A DNA stretch of 64,000 nucleotides from Streptococcus shenyangsis. Lineage in GTDB: Bacteria; Bacillota; Bacilli; Lactobacillales; Streptococcaceae. Shown in pieces: positions 8,127 to 17,882 of the stretch. The stretch spans positions 52,446 to 116,445 of the forward strand of contig NZ_VFSH01000007.1 of NCBI RefSeq assembly GCF_006385785.1. Reading direction: 5' to 3'. Within the stretch, counting starts at the first letter, position 1. Every line of letters begins with the position of its first letter. Position numbers and translations under genes: made by a program. A model generated the notes under the pieces. The model was given only the letters and a program-made list of their open reading frames with translations, was not told the origin of the DNA and made no database searches.

Positions 8127-8699
8127 ATGTCAAAAACAAAGAAAATACTTTTAATTATTTTCTGTATTTTAATCTTGACAATTTTCCTTCCTGTTTTGAT
8201 AGATTATCATCAAGTTAGTGATCTAGGCATTCAGCTATTTAGCTGGAGACAGAATCATTTCGTTGAATTTTATCTCTCTAGATATATATTCTGGGGGATA
8301 GTGGCTCTATCAACTTTAGTTTTGTTATCGATGTTAGTTGTGTTATTTTATCCTAAACGTTATTTGGAAATTCAACTTGAAACTAAAAACGATACATTGA
8401 AATTAAAGAATTCTGCAATCGAAGGTTTTGTTAGAAGTTTGGTGAGTGATCATGGATTGATCAAGAACCCAACTGTTCATGTAAATTTACGAAAAAATAA
8501 ATGTTTCGTTCATGTAGAAGGTAAAATTCTTCCTTCGGACAACATCGCTGACAGATGCCAACTAATTCAAAATGAAATAACTAATGGATTGAAGCAGTTT
8601 TTTGGTATTGAGCGTCAGGTTAAACTAGAAGTTCTAGTAAAAGACTACCAGCCTAAACCAAAACCTCAAAACAAAAAGACTGTTAGTCGTGTGAAGTAA
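8127..8699 (+). CDS. amaP: Alkaline shock response membrane anchor protein AmaP
   Basis: A 190-residue protein with two N-terminal membrane segments (about 6-25 and 50-75) and a cytoplasmic domain of the AmaP/DUF322-related type ending in basic PKPKPQNKK. In Staphylococcus AmaP anchors Asp23 to the membrane; the Asp23/Gls24 homologue lies two genes downstream, so the same role is likely. The ATG at 8127 is preferred over a TTG at 8121 because GAAAGGA lies 6 bases upstream. It is the second gene of the five-gene stress operon. Confidence 0.85.
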   Translation: MSKTKKILLIIFCILILTIFLPVLIDYHQVSDLGIQLFSWRQNHFVEFYLSRYIFWGIVALSTLVLLSMLVVLFYPKRYLEIQLETKNDTLKLKNSAIEGFVRSLVSDHGLIKNPTVHVNLRKNKCFVHVEGKILPSDNIADRCQLIQNEITNGLKQFFGIERQVKLEVLVKDYQPKPKPQNKKTVSRVK

Positions 8700-8710
8700 G
8701 GAAGTAAAAA

Positions 8711-8881
8711 ATGGAATGGCTTAAACAATATCGATATCCAATAATCGCAGGTCTCATAGGCGTATTTCTCGCTTGTTTGATTATCTCCTTTGGCTTCTTC
8801 AAAACAATATTTGTATTGATTTTAGGAGCACTGGGAGTTGCAGCTGGATTATATATCGAAAAAAACTATATAGATAAATAA
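8711..8881 (+). CDS. DUF2273-family small membrane protein
   Basis: A 56-residue protein, MEWLKQYRYPIIAGLIG..., with two adjacent membrane segments and a short charged tail (EKNYIDK). Small DUF2273 proteins sit between amaP and asp23/gls24 in most Gram-positive stress operons, exactly as here. It begins 11 bases after amaP. The ribosome binding site is GGAAG overlapping the amaP stop codon. Its function is unknown; it may help hold the Asp23 ring at the membrane. Confidence 0.85.
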   Translation: MEWLKQYRYPIIAGLIGVFLACLIISFGFFKTIFVLILGALGVAAGLYIEKNYIDK

Positions 8882-8911
8882 AAATTACTAATTTAATTAA
8901 AGGAGTTTCAT

Positions 8912-9520
8912 ATGTCAAACGAAAAAAACATTAACACTAACGTAGAAAAGAAAGATGCTACTGCTGTAGCTCACGAAATCAAAGGGGAACTTACTTACGA
9001 AGATAAAGTTATCCAAAAAATCATTGGTCTGTCACTAGAAAACGTTTCAGGTCTTTTGGGAATCGACGGTGGTTTCTTCTCAAATCTTAAAGAAAAAATC
9101 GTTAACAGCGATGACGTAACAAGTGGTGTTAACGTAGAAGTTGGTAAAACACAAGTTGCAGTTGACTTAAACATTATTGCTGAGTATCAAAAAAATGTTC
9201 CAGCTTTATATTCAGAAATCAGAGAAATCGTATCTTCAGAAGTTGCTAAAATGACTGACTTGGAAGTTGTTGAAATCAACGTAAACGTTGTCGACATCAA
9301 AACTAAAGAACAACATGAAGCAGACTCAGTAAGCCTTCAAGATCGCGTATCTGACGTTGCTGAATCAACAGGAGAATTCGCTTCAGAACAATTCGAAAAA
9401 GCTAAATCTGGTCTTGGATCTGGTTTCTCAACTGTTCAAGAAAAAGTTAGCGAAGGTGTAGAAGCTGTTAAAGGTGCAGCAACTGGTGTAGTATCTCACG
9501 AAAAAACTCGTGTAAACTAA
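8912..9520 (+). CDS. Asp23/Gls24-family envelope stress response protein
   Basis: A 202-residue acidic cytoplasmic protein. Residues about 25-135 are the Asp23/Gls24 domain (GELTYEDKVIQKIIGLSLENV..., GVNVEVGKTQVAVDLNI). The last 60 residues are a helical tail of repeated charged heptads (ESTGEFASEQFEKAKSGLG...). Gls24 proteins are induced by general, bile and copper stress in enterococci and streptococci and polymerise at the membrane with AmaP in staphylococci. AAGGAG precedes the ATG at 8912. Codon use is strongly biased, which suggests high expression. Confidence 0.9.
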   Translation: MSNEKNINTNVEKKDATAVAHEIKGELTYEDKVIQKIIGLSLENVSGLLGIDGGFFSNLKEKIVNSDDVTSGVNVEVGKTQVAVDLNIIAEYQKNVPALYSEIREIVSSEVAKMTDLEVVEINVNVVDIKTKEQHEADSVSLQDRVSDVAESTGEFASEQFEKAKSGLGSGFSTVQEKVSEGVEAVKGAATGVVSHEKTRVN

Positions 9521-9550
9521 GATAAAATAAATATAACAGGAGAAATTATC

Positions 9551-9754
9551 ATGTCAGTAGAAGAAAAGTTAAATCAAGCTAAAGGTTCTATTAAAGAAGG
9601 TGTTGGGAAAGCCATCGGTGATGAAAAATTGGAAAAAGAAGGAGCAGCTGAAAAAGTTGTTTCTAAAGTAAAAGAAGTTGCTGAAGATGCCAAAGACGCT
9701 GTAGAAGGTGCTGTAGAAGGTATCAAAAACATGTTGAGTGGCGACAATAAATAA
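9551..9754 (+). CDS. CsbD-family stress protein
   Basis: A 67-residue highly charged, helical protein ([24 protein letters not shown]...) of the CsbD family, small sigma-B-type general stress proteins of unknown mechanism. It is the last gene of the stress operon, 30 bases after gls24, with AGGAG upstream. Its lysine/alanine/glutamate-rich tail resembles the tail of the preceding Gls24 protein. Confidence 0.88.
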   Translation: MSVEEKLNQAKGSIKEGVGKAIGDEKLEKEGAAEKVVSKVKEVAEDAKDAVEGAVEGIKNMLSGDNK

Positions 9755-9825
9755 GGATAAAAGTTACTTTATCTTTTTAGTAACATTAGTCAAAAGAGTC
9801 TGAGTCAATATGATTCTCAGAAAAC

Positions 9826-9865
9826 AAAAAGCTAGAGATTTCCAATTGCGGAACTCTAGCTTTTT
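9826..9865. terminator. Terminator after the stress operon
   Basis: AAAAAGCTAGAG / CTCTAGCTTTTT with a 16-base loop. It is symmetric, so it can serve both the stress operon and minus-strand transcripts. Confidence 0.8.
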
Positions 9866-9882
9866 AATTTCACCTCTTTCTC

Positions 9883-10172
9883 TTATTATATTTCAGCAGG
9901 TTATTGACCATGAGTACGAATCCCATGTCAATTCTCACTTTACGCTTACCTCTCAGATGACATCTCTTATAACCAAGCAAACCTTTATCTGCCCAAAGAC
10001 AGATTTCATATCAATCTTACGTTTAGCGAAAATTTGTCTACCCTTGGAAGATAAAAGTGTCTGATATTCTTTAGTTTTTAAACACTGGTAACGTTCATTC
10101 ATATACAGTCCCTTTTGAGGAGCTGATTCAGGTTCATCATCGCAGTCAACATTGATTTCAAGGCTGTTTGCT
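9883..10172 (-). pseudogene. IS1182-family transposase, C-terminal remnant
   Basis: On the minus strand one frame reads ...PQKGLYMNERYQCLKT... and RQIFAKRKIDMKSVFGQIKV, then a frameshift leads into GYKRCHLRGKRKVRIDMGF and VLMVNNLLKYN. Together these match the end of IS1182-type DDE transposases (VFG-IK motif followed by F-LRG--KV). Only about the last 95 residues remain, no terminal repeats are seen, and its N-terminal side runs into the stop codon of the neighbouring acetyltransferase gene. Confidence 0.75.
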
Positions 10173-10173
10173 T

Positions 10174-10629
10174 CTATCTCCCCTTTTTCATGATGTATTT
10201 TCGTACAGGTGCTTCAACTATTTGAACGATTTCAAATCCTTCTTTTTGGTAAAGATTTTGAGCTCTTTGATTTGCCTCGAAGACATTTAGAGAAATACTA
10301 TCTATGTCTCCATTTTCAAAGGCCAAACTAACAAATTTCTTTAAAACTTGGCTACCTAAGCCTTGCCCCTGTTTCTGGGGATTGATAAAAAATCTTCCAA
10401 TATGAAGATTACTGTCTTCTAGCCTGATTTTCTGTATAAGCCCGACAAACTCTCGTCCTTCAAAGATTGAAAAGATTCCTTCCAAATCTTGCAAGACTTG
10501 AATGGTCAAGGGAAAAGGAATCATTGGTCCCATCCATTGTTCTTGAAAGGATTTGCCGAGGGAGTTGGACCATTGGCATACGAATTGAGCGTTTTCTATA
10601 CTCACCTCTTCTTCAAAACGAATTGTCAT
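10174..10629 (-). CDS. GNAT-family N-acetyltransferase
   Basis: A 151-residue single-domain GNAT protein. The acetyl-CoA loop is seen as QGQGLGSQVLKKFV (about residues 88-100), preceded by the strand LHIGRFFINP and followed by DSISLNVFEANQRAQNLYQKEGFE, the usual alpha4/beta5 pattern. The substrate is not recognisable. It is divergent from the prepilin peptidase gene and downstream abuts an IS1182 remnant. Confidence 0.85.
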   Translation of the reverse strand: MTIRFEEEVSIENAQFVCQWSNSLGKSFQEQWMGPMIPFPLTIQVLQDLEGIFSIFEGREFVGLIQKIRLEDSNLHIGRFFINPQKQGQGLGSQVLKKFVSLAFENGDIDSISLNVFEANQRAQNLYQKEGFEIVQIVEAPVRKYIMKKGR

Positions 10630-10683
10630 CTTGACCTCACTATCTTATCTATATTTCTCCATTATACTACTTCTCCTATTTTT

Positions 10684-10691
10684 TACGAATA
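10684..10691 (+). promoter_or_regulatory. ComX/SigX cin-box (combox) of the prepilin peptidase gene
   Basis: TACGAATA, the exact late-competence consensus, preceded by a T run (CTATTTTT). It lies only 7 bases upstream of the ATG at 10699, so transcription should begin at or very near the start codon. Confidence 0.85.
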
Positions 10692-10698
10692 GATAAGT

Positions 10699-11358
10699 AT
10701 GATTGATATTTATTTTTTTCTTGTCGGAAGCATTCTAGCTTCCTTTCTCGGTTTGGTCATTGACCGTTTTCCTGAGCAATCGATTATCCTACCAACTAGT
10801 CACTGCGATTCCTGTCAGACTCCCTTGCGTCCCTTAGATTTGATTCCGATTCTCTCGCAGGTGCTCAATCGCTTTCGCTGTCGCTACTGCAAGGCTCCTT
10901 ATCCTGTCTGGTATGCCCTCTTTGAACTAGGCTTAGGACTCCTCTTTCTGGCTTGGTCTTGGGAATTGCTTTCCTTGGGGCAAGTCATCCTAATCACTGC
11001 TGGTTTGACCTTGAGCATCTACGACTTTCGCCATCAGGAATATCCCCTACTGGTCTGGATGACTTTCCACCTAATCCTCATGGCTTCCTCTGGCTGGAAT
11101 CTGGTCATGGTCTTTTTCCTTGCTCTTGGCTTTTTGGCTCATTTTATCGATATCCGCATGGGCGCAGGGGATTTCCTCTTTTTAGCTTCTTGCGCTCTCG
11201 TCTTTAGCATAACCGAATTACTCATCTTGATTCAGTTTGCTTCTGCGATGGGAATTCTAGCCTTTCTCCTGCAAAAGAAAAAGGAAAGACTTCCTTTTGT
11301 GCCTTTCCTCTTGCTCGCTGCTTGTGTGATTATTTTTGGTAAGCTACTGCTTGTTTGA
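10699..11358 (+). CDS. cclA: Competence prepilin peptidase/methyltransferase (A24 family)
   Basis: A polytopic membrane aspartic protease of 219 residues that cleaves type IV prepilin-like leaders of the competence pilus (ComGC and relatives). The zinc-type pairs C36-C39 and C61-C64 are present in the N-terminal loop, and the catalytic aspartates are seen in [11 protein letters not shown] (D109) and GAGD (D158). The N terminus [19 protein letters not shown] matches the family, which fixes the start. A cin-box directly upstream places it in the ComX regulon. Its 3' end overlaps trpA on the other strand by 29 bases. Confidence 0.92.
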   Translation: MIDIYFFLVGSILASFLGLVIDRFPEQSIILPTSHCDSCQTPLRPLDLIPILSQVLNRFRCRYCKAPYPVWYALFELGLGLLFLAWSWELLSLGQVILITAGLTLSIYDFRHQEYPLLVWMTFHLILMASSGWNLVMVFFLALGFLAHFIDIRMGAGDFLFLASCALVFSITELLILIQFASAMGILAFLLQKKKERLPFVPFLLLAACVIIFGKLLLV

Positions 11359-12106
11359 TAAAGTCCTGAATCGGCTCTCCTTCATGGAGAGCTTTTACAA
11401 TTTTTGAGCCGACGATAACACCATCTGACACCGCATTGAAGCGTTCTACATCAGCCTGACTAGATACGCCAAATCCTGTCAAGACTGGAATGTCGGCTAC
11501 TTGATGAAGTTGTGCCAAGTGCTTGTCCAAATCTGCACGGTAATTGCCAGATTTCCCTGTCACCCCATTGATGGCAACTGCATAAACGAATCCTTCTGCC
11601 CCTTCAATCAACTCTTTCTGGCGCTCAATCCCTGTCGTCAAGCTTACTAGAGGAATCAAGGCGATGTCTGTGTCTGCCAAAAATGGCTCTACAAAGTTGG
11701 CATGTTCATGAGGCAGGTCTGGGATAATCAAGCCCTTAACCGCTGTATCTGCTAAATCTTTGACAAAGTTCTCCACACCGTACTGAAAGAGGGGGTTGAA
11801 GTAGGTCATAATGACCAGTGGAACCTCTGTTTCAATGGTTTTCAAAGTTTCAACCAAAGCTTGTGTCGAAGTACCATGAGCTAGACTTCGCAAGCCAGCT
11901 TCTTCGATAACAGGTCCATCTGCGACAGGATCTGAAAAAGGAATGCCCACTTCAATGGTCGAAACACCTAAATCTTCTAAAAAGTGGATTGTTTCTCCGA
12001 GTCCATCCAAACCTTTCTCATGGTCTCCAGCCATGATATAGGGAACGAAAATTCCTTTTCCAGCTGCTTTTATAGCGTTTAATTTTTCTGTTAGTGTCTT
12101 AGGCAT
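11330..12106 (-). CDS. trpA: Tryptophan synthase alpha chain
   Basis: TrpA cleaves indole-3-glycerol phosphate to indole and glyceraldehyde 3-phosphate and passes indole to TrpB. At 258 residues it has the family's TIM-barrel signature: [12 protein letters not shown] near residue 20, catalytic glutamate in [17 protein letters not shown], and the phosphate-binding GFGVSS near the C terminus. The ATG at 12106 overlaps the end of trpB by 8 bases behind GGGAG, so translation is coupled; upstream in-frame codons belong to trpB sequence. It is the last gene of the operon and converges on cclA. Confidence 0.96.
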   Translation of the reverse strand: MPKTLTEKLNAIKAAGKGIFVPYIMAGDHEKGLDGLGETIHFLEDLGVSTIEVGIPFSDPVADGPVIEEAGLRSLAHGTSTQALVETLKTIETEVPLVIMTYFNPLFQYGVENFVKDLADTAVKGLIIPDLPHEHANFVEPFLADTDIALIPLVSLTTGIERQKELIEGAEGFVYAVAINGVTGKSGNYRADLDKHLAQLHQVADIPVLTGFGVSSQADVERFNAVSDGVIVGSKIVKALHEGEPIQDFIKQAVAYQK

Positions 12107-13322
12107 GAGCTTCTCCCTTCTTTGCTGCATCTGCTTCCAAGCGGTCTTTGACTTGAACCACATCCTTGTCCCCACGACCTGATAGACAGACAATCATGGA
12201 CTTGTCTGGTCCAAGTTCTTTGGCCAATTTCACTGCAAAGGCGATAGCATGGCTAGATTCTAGGGCTGGGATAATCCCTTCCACACGAGACAAGAGTTGA
12301 AATCCTTCCAAGGCTTCTTCGTCTGTCACAGGAACATAGCTGGCACGTTTAATATCGTGGTAGTGAGAATGTTCTGGACCGATACCAGGATAGTCCAAAC
12401 CTGCTGAGATAGAGAAGGCTTCAAGAATTTGACCATGGGCATCTTGGAGCACATCCATGAGGGAACCGTGGAGGACACCTGGACGACCCTTAGTCAAGGT
12501 AGCTGCGTGGTGCTCTGTATCCACACCAAGTCCAGCTGCTTCAGCTCCATACATAGCTACAGACTCATCCTCTACAAATGGATGGAAGAGACCGATGGCA
12601 TTAGAACCACCACCAACACAGGCTACTAGGGCATCTGGCAGATCTTGTCCTGTCAAGTCGCGGTACTGTTGTTTAGCCTCTCGACCGATAACACTCTGGA
12701 AGTCACGAACGATTTCTGGGAAAGGATGAGGCCCCAAGGCAGAACCAAGAATATAGTGGGTATCGTCGATATTAGCCACCCATGAACGAAGGGCTGCATT
12801 GACCGCATCCTTGAGCACGCGCGAACCGTCTGTCACTGCCTCAACCTTGGCTCCCAAAAGCTCCATTCGGAAGACATTGAGGGCTTGGCGTTTGACATCT
12901 TCCTCACCCATGTAGATAGTACATTCCATGTTAAAGAGGGCTGCAGCTGTTGCAGTTGCTACACCGTGCTGACCAGCACCTGTTTCAGCGATAATTTTCT
13001 TTTTACCCATTCGTTTAGCCAGAAGAACTTGACCCAAGGCATTGTTAATCTTGTGGGCCCCTGTATGGTTAAGGTCTTCACGTTTGAGATAAATCTTGGC
13101 TCCGCCAATATGCTGGGTCAAGTTTTTTGCGTAGTAAAGGGGAGTTTCACGTCCTACATACTGGCGTAAGAGATGGTTTAATTCCTCTTGGAAACTTGGG
13201 TCTGCCTGACTTTCACGGTAGGCCTTCTCCAACTCCAAAACTGCTGTCATCAATGTTTCTGGGACGAAACGTCCGCCGAATTTTCCGTAAAATCCATCTT
13301 TATTTGGTTCTTGATATACCAT
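12099..13322 (-). CDS. trpB: Tryptophan synthase beta chain (operon copy)
   Basis: TrpB condenses indole with serine using pyridoxal phosphate. The 407-residue protein has the PLP lysine in [11 protein letters not shown] (Lys91), the catalytic glutamate in AETGAGQHG, the phosphate-binding [10 protein letters not shown] and the SGRGDKD C-terminal motif. The N terminus [12 protein letters not shown] and length are those of the TrpA-partnered type. A second, more divergent trpB lies at 17.9-19.1 kb. It overlaps trpF by 23 bases. Confidence 0.96.
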   Translation of the reverse strand: MVYQEPNKDGFYGKFGGRFVPETLMTAVLELEKAYRESQADPSFQEELNHLLRQYVGRETPLYYAKNLTQHIGGAKIYLKREDLNHTGAHKINNALGQVLLAKRMGKKKIIAETGAGQHGVATATAAALFNMECTIYMGEEDVKRQALNVFRMELLGAKVEAVTDGSRVLKDAVNAALRSWVANIDDTHYILGSALGPHPFPEIVRDFQSVIGREAKQQYRDLTGQDLPDALVACVGGGSNAIGLFHPFVEDESVAMYGAEAAGLGVDTEHHAATLTKGRPGVLHGSLMDVLQDAHGQILEAFSISAGLDYPGIGPEHSHYHDIKRASYVPVTDEEALEGFQLLSRVEGIIPALESSHAIAFAVKLAKELGPDKSMIVCLSGRGDKDVVQVKDRLEADAAKKGEAHA

Positions 13323-13899
13323 TCTTTACCCTCTCTATAAATCTTCTAATCTTTTCCTGATCTTTTTGTCCGTCTGTCTCCACTCCGCTCGATACATCTA
13401 CTGCATAGGGAGTAAAGTGTTGAATTGCTTTTACTACATTGTCTTCCTTAAGCCCACCTGCGATAAAGAAAGGCTGAGTTAATCCTGTCGTATCCAGTTG
13501 AGCCCAGTCAAAGGGTTGGCCACTCCCAGCCACAGGGGCATCAAAGAGGAGATAGTCTGCCTGAGAATTGGGGACATGTCCCTCTCCATCCACCTGCACA
13601 GCCTGAATACTGGCACAAGGCAAATTCTCAAATAAATCATCTGCCACCTGTCCGTGAACTTGAACCAAGTCCAAACCAACTTTGTCAATGACTTCTAGCA
13701 GTTGAGCCCGACTTGGTGAAACAAATACACCAACCTTTTTGACATCTGCAGGAATGAACTTTGCTAGCTCAGAAGCCTGATCCAAGGTCACCTGTCTTTT
13801 ACTAGGTGCAAAGACAAAACCGATATAGTCGGCTCCTGCTGACACGGCTGTTTCTGCCGCTTCTTTGGTCGATAGTCCGCAAATTTTAACCTTTGTCAA
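13300..13899 (-). CDS. trpF: Phosphoribosylanthranilate isomerase
   Basis: TrpF isomerises N-(5-phosphoribosyl)anthranilate in a single-domain TIM barrel. Motifs are [15 protein letters not shown] at the N terminus, VQVHG in the middle and FIAGGL and [12 protein letters not shown] near the end, giving 199 residues. The start is inferred to be TTG at 13899, because AAGGAG lies 7 bases upstream and the preceding in-frame codons fall inside trpC. The gene overlaps both neighbours in the operon. Confidence 0.93.
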   Translation of the reverse strand: MTKVKICGLSTKEAAETAVSAGADYIGFVFAPSKRQVTLDQASELAKFIPADVKKVGVFVSPSRAQLLEVIDKVGLDLVQVHGQVADDLFENLPCASIQAVQVDGEGHVPNSQADYLLFDAPVAGSGQPFDWAQLDTTGLTQPFFIAGGLKEDNVVKAIQHFTPYAVDVSSGVETDGQKDQEKIRRFIERVKNGISRTK

Positions 13900-14653
13900 T
13901 CTGCAACTCCTTGATTCTCTGAGCCACATCTTCTGCCTGCATAAGAGCTGTCCCTACCAAAATTCCGTTAAAGTATGGGGCTACTCGTTCCGCATCCTGT
14001 CCTGTAAAAATAGCAGATTCAGAAATGTACAAGCAATCATCTTTGAAATGTTTAGCCAAATCTACACTGGTCTGCAAGTCAACTTCAAAGGTGGTCAAGT
14101 TGCGGTTATTGACACCGATAATCTCAACACCAAGTCTGTGGGCCACTTCTAGTTCAGCAAGATTGTGAGTCTCCACCAAGACTTCCAGACCAAGCTCTGT
14201 CGCATAGTCGTAAAGTTTCTTAAGACGTTCTTCTGACAAGGCTGCCACAATGAGCAAGATGACTGTCGCACCTGCATTGCGAGCGCGGATGATTTGCTTT
14301 TCATCGATAATAAAATCCTTGTTAAGCGTCGGAATCTGTACCTGACTGGAAATCTCCCGCAGATAATCCAAATGTCCTTTAAAGAAAACTTCATCTGTCA
14401 GAACAGAAATCATCACTGCGCCATTCGCTTCATAAGTCTGGGCCTGTTGCACAATATCCACATCTAGATTGATATCTCCCAAACTAGGACTAGCCTTCTT
14501 GACTTCAGCGATTACCTGTAAACGGTCTTGGTGTTGTTTTAGATAGTCAGTCAAGCGATAGGTCTGGCGCAGAGGCTGGATTTCCTCCAGCTCCATCTGC
14601 TCGACCTCACGCGCCTTCTGCTCCAAGATTCGAGATAAAAATTCCTGACTCAT
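13886..14653 (-). CDS. trpC: Indole-3-glycerol phosphate synthase
   Basis: TrpC closes the indole ring from CdRP. The 255-residue barrel shows [14 protein letters not shown] (catalytic lysine), [26 protein letters not shown] (catalytic lysine), LVETHN, and [14 protein letters not shown]. It is a separate enzyme here, not fused to TrpF. Its start overlaps the trpD stop (ATGA-type junction at 14650-14653). Confidence 0.96.
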   Translation of the reverse strand: MSQEFLSRILEQKAREVEQMELEEIQPLRQTYRLTDYLKQHQDRLQVIAEVKKASPSLGDINLDVDIVQQAQTYEANGAVMISVLTDEVFFKGHLDYLREISSQVQIPTLNKDFIIDEKQIIRARNAGATVILLIVAALSEERLKKLYDYATELGLEVLVETHNLAELEVAHRLGVEIIGVNNRNLTTFEVDLQTSVDLAKHFKDDCLYISESAIFTGQDAERVAPYFNGILVGTALMQAEDVAQRIKELQIDKG

Positions 14654-15657
14654 TTTTGGTACTCCTGTAACAGTCTGAGTTTTTCAAGGGCCTTGCCACT
14701 AGCAATCACTTGACGAGCCAAGGCAACTCCGTCCTTGATATTATCTACCTTACCATTAGCATAGAAACCAAGACCAGCATTTAAAACTGTCGTTTCCAAG
14801 AATGGACTTGGTTCATTTTTAAGAACGCTAAGCAAAATTTCTGCATTTTCCTGAGCGTTGCCTCCACGAATATCTTCGATAGCGTAGCGTTCCATCCCTA
14901 GATCTTCTGGAATAAAGCTTGACAAGGTGATTTCGCCATTCTCAAGAAGTGCAATCTTGGTTGTTCCATTCAAACCAGCTTCGTCCAATCCTTCTGGACC
15001 AGCAACCACTATAGCACGTTTGCGACCCATATTTTTCAAAACCTGAGCTGTACTTTCTAGCAGTTCTGGACGACTAATACCAAGAAGCTGTGTTTCCAAA
15101 GCCATTGGGTGAATCAGGGGACCAGTCAAGTTCATAATCGTTGGAATTCCCAACTCCAAACGAGCTGGCATGATGTATTTCATAGCTGGGTGCATATTTT
15201 TAGCAAAGAGAAAGACGATGCCAGTTTTATCAAAGACCTTACCTAGTTCAGCTGGTTTGAGGTCTAGGTTGATGCCCAAGGCCTCTAGGACATCTGCAGA
15301 ACCAGATTTAGAAGAAATCGAGCGGTTACCGTGTTTTGCCATGTGAACACCACCACCAGCCAAGACAAAGGTTGCAGTTGTCGAAATGTTAAAGCTGAAA
15401 GACTTATCCCCACCAGTACCACAGTTGTCCATGGCATCATGAATTTCAGTTGGAATATGTTGGGCATGCCCTCTCATGACTTGGGCAATGGCTGTGCGTT
15501 CTTCAGGTGTTTCCCCCTTCATCTTAAGAGCTAAGAGGAGAGAAGCAATCTGCGCCTCCGTTACACGCCCAGTTACGATACGCTCAATGACATCCGTCAT
15601 TTCCACACCTGATAAATTTTCAAATTTTGCTAGTTTTTCAATAATCTCTTTCATCAT
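14650..15657 (-). CDS. trpD: Anthranilate phosphoribosyltransferase
   Basis: TrpD transfers phosphoribose from PRPP to anthranilate. Key motifs are the helical N-terminal domain, [18 protein letters not shown] (PRPP/Mg binding), [21 protein letters not shown] and TGPLIHP. Length 334-335 residues is normal. Two adjacent ATG codons are possible starts (15657 or 15654). It begins seven bases downstream of the trpG stop. Confidence 0.95.
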   Translation of the reverse strand: MMKEIIEKLAKFENLSGVEMTDVIERIVTGRVTEAQIASLLLALKMKGETPEERTAIAQVMRGHAQHIPTEIHDAMDNCGTGGDKSFSFNISTTATFVLAGGGVHMAKHGNRSISSKSGSADVLEALGINLDLKPAELGKVFDKTGIVFLFAKNMHPAMKYIMPARLELGIPTIMNLTGPLIHPMALETQLLGISRPELLESTAQVLKNMGRKRAIVVAGPEGLDEAGLNGTTKIALLENGEITLSSFIPEDLGMERYAIEDIRGGNAQENAEILLSVLKNEPSPFLETTVLNAGLGFYANGKVDNIKDGVALARQVIASGKALEKLRLLQEYQK

Positions 15658-15664
15658 AGTTTCC

Positions 15665-16231
15665 TCACTTTACAACCTTCTCAATAAAATTCCGAATAGA
15701 AGACAAGCCATCTGGCGTTCCAATGCTCTCTGGATGGTACTGGAAGCCATAAATTGGAAGTGTTTTGTGTTGAATCCCCATGATGGCTTGGTCATCAGTC
15801 GAACGAGCTGTCACTTCAAAGTTTTCTGGCATTTCTTCAATTAAAATACTGTGGTAACGCATGACCGCACGGCCATCCTCAATGCCTTGATACAAAACAG
15901 ATGGCGCTTCAAAGCTGATATTGCTCTGTTTCCCATGCATGACTTTTGGAGCCAAACCTAACTTACCACCAAAGACTTCTGCAATGGCTTGGTGACCCAA
16001 ACAAATCCCAAGAATCGGCTTCTTGCCAGCAAAATCACGAATCATGTCTTCCATCTTTCCAGCATCAACTGGCCAACCAGGACCAGGAGAAAAGACCAGA
16101 CCATCTGCTTTTTCAGCTTCTTCATACAGCTTGGGATCATCATTTCTCAAGACCTGTACTTCTGCAAAGTTCCCAATATATTGGGCCAAGTTATAGGTAA
16201 AAGAATCATAGTTGTCAATCAATAAAATCAT
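15665..16231 (-). CDS. trpG: Anthranilate synthase component II (glutamine amidotransferase)
   Basis: TrpG supplies ammonia from glutamine to TrpE. The class I amidotransferase triad is visible: Cys in GICLGHQAI (about residue 78), His and Glu in [10 protein letters not shown] near residue 167. The N terminus [13 protein letters not shown] and the 188-residue length match stand-alone TrpG/PabA. It overlaps trpE by 4 bases. A dual role in folate synthesis (PabA) is possible, as in Bacillus, but not shown. Confidence 0.95.
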   Translation of the reverse strand: MILLIDNYDSFTYNLAQYIGNFAEVQVLRNDDPKLYEEAEKADGLVFSPGPGWPVDAGKMEDMIRDFAGKKPILGICLGHQAIAEVFGGKLGLAPKVMHGKQSNISFEAPSVLYQGIEDGRAVMRYHSILIEEMPENFEVTARSTDDQAIMGIQHKTLPIYGFQYHPESIGTPDGLSSIRNFIEKVVK

Positions 16232-17589
16232 GGTCTTAGTTCTCCAATTCTAGTCATAGATTTAGCTTTGTTAATGGTTTCTTGGTATTCGTTTTGGGCG
16301 ATAGAGTCATAGACAATCCCTGCCCCAGCCTGCACATAGGCTCTTTGATTTTTAAGAATCATAGTTCGGATGGCGATGGCCAAATCCATATCACCCGTCG
16401 CAGACAAGTAGCCGATTGCTCCTGCGTATACGCCACGTTTTTCTGTTTCCAGTTCATAGATGCGTCTCATGGCCCGAATCTTTGGTGCTCCTGAAACTGT
16501 TCCAGCAGGAAGTGTTGCTTTCAAGGCATCCATGGCGGTGAGTTCTGGAAGCAAACGCCCCTTGACCACACTGGTTAAATGCATGACGTAGCGGAAGAGC
16601 TCCACTTCCATATACTTGGTAACTTGGACACTTGCCGTTTCAGAGATGCGGCCAATATCGTTACGTCCCAAGTCTACTAACATCCGATGCTCTGCTGTTT
16701 CCTTCTCATCAGAAAGCAGGTCTGTCGCCAAAGCCTTGTCCTCTTCATCCGTTGCTCCTCTTGGTCGCGTCCCTGCAATCGGATTGGTTGTCACGATGCC
16801 ATTTTTGACAGAAACCAAACTTTCTGGACTAGCACCGATGATTTGATAATCACCAAAGTCATAGAAATAAAGGTAATTAGATGGATTGGTCACGCGGAGA
16901 TTTCTGTAGAAGTCAAAAGGATTTCCAGTAACCTCTGCTGAGAAACGCTGACTGAGCACACATTGAAACATGTCACCATTTCGAATCAAGTCACGAGCTG
17001 TTTCTACCATTTCCTCAAACTTCTGAGGAGCGATATGGGGTTTGAAGTCAAGTGGTGGTAAATCCAAGTCTGCAAATTCATTTGCTGCAGGAATACGTAA
17101 TTCCTCAAGCACTTGGTTCAAGGCTTCTTCCAAGTCTTCTTGACTACGCTCACTATAGAGAGCATCCTCGATGACATGGATTTTCTCCTTCTTGTGGTCA
17201 AAGACCATGTAGCTCTCATAGACGAAGAAATGCATGTCTGGCGTTCCAATTGTATCTTGAGGAATTTGACCAATTTCTTCATAAAGCGAAATCATATCGT
17301 AACCAACAAAACCAATTGCCCCACCACCAAAAGGAAGGTCTGAATGGTGCTGGCTCTTATGAGTCACTTCATAAAGAAAATCCAAGGGATCACGATCAAT
17401 CACTTGACCATTTTGATAAAGGACCCCATTTTCAAACTTAATCTCAAAAACTGGATTATAGGCTAGGATAGAAAAACGAGCTGTTTCCTTGTCTCTCGGA
17501 ATACTCTCTAAGATAACCTTGTGTTGCCCCTTTAGGCGCATATAAGCCAAGATTGGTGATAAGACATCTCCATGAATGATTCGTTCCAT
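16228..17589 (-). CDS. trpE: Anthranilate synthase component I
   Basis: TrpE makes anthranilate from chorismate with TrpG. At 453 residues it contains the chorismate-binding core: MFQCVLSQRF, IGASPESLV, NPIAGTRPRG, DEKETAEHRMLVDLGRNDIG, GTVSGAPKIRA and QAGAGIVYDS. The ATG at 17589 (MERIIHGDVLS) follows GGGAAA; earlier in-frame codons lie in the T-box terminator. First gene of trpEGDCFBA, controlled by the T-box directly upstream. Confidence 0.95.
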   Translation of the reverse strand: MERIIHGDVLSPILAYMRLKGQHKVILESIPRDKETARFSILAYNPVFEIKFENGVLYQNGQVIDRDPLDFLYEVTHKSQHHSDLPFGGGAIGFVGYDMISLYEEIGQIPQDTIGTPDMHFFVYESYMVFDHKKEKIHVIEDALYSERSQEDLEEALNQVLEELRIPAANEFADLDLPPLDFKPHIAPQKFEEMVETARDLIRNGDMFQCVLSQRFSAEVTGNPFDFYRNLRVTNPSNYLYFYDFGDYQIIGASPESLVSVKNGIVTTNPIAGTRPRGATDEEDKALATDLLSDEKETAEHRMLVDLGRNDIGRISETASVQVTKYMEVELFRYVMHLTSVVKGRLLPELTAMDALKATLPAGTVSGAPKIRAMRRIYELETEKRGVYAGAIGYLSATGDMDLAIAIRTMILKNQRAYVQAGAGIVYDSIAQNEYQETINKAKSMTRIGELRP

Positions 17590-17635
17590 TGTAATTTCCC
17601 TTTCAGTTCTAATTCTAGTTGGTGGCGACTGTATG

Positions 17636-17880
17636 AAAAATCCCCACGCAAAATAACTTGCGTGAGGACGAAATTCGCGGTGCCACCTCAATTATAGGAT
17701 TTCTCCTATCTCTCATTCCTGTCTCAGATACCTCCTGTAACAGGCTGTGCGATAAAGGGCACTCCCTTGAGAATTATGTTTTCTTCTCTCGTTTCAGATG
17801 GACCCAACCTTACAGCATTCTCTGCTTGTTTTCAGCAACCACAAGCTCTCTGTGAGAGAAAAGACTGTAATTTTTCCATC
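17636..17880 (-). promoter_or_regulatory. Tryptophan T-box leader of trpEGDCFBA
   Basis: The minus strand carries the T-box sequence GGTGGCACCGCG (17676-17687), which pairs with uncharged tRNA, followed by a terminator (CCTCACGC / GCGTGGGG plus TTTTT, 17636-17668). Stem I runs from about 17875. A TGG in TTGGGTCC near 17804-17806 is the likely Trp specifier codon, inferred from its 3' side position in stem I and a similar TGGG in the second T-box. The leader starts directly after the trpB2 stop, leaving no obvious room for its own promoter. Confidence 0.88.
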
Positions 17881-17882
17881 TT

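Noticed and set aside
9810..10064. 84-residue plus-strand frame after csbD
   Set aside because: It runs through a terminator and is antisense to a recognisable IS1182-type transposase remnant.
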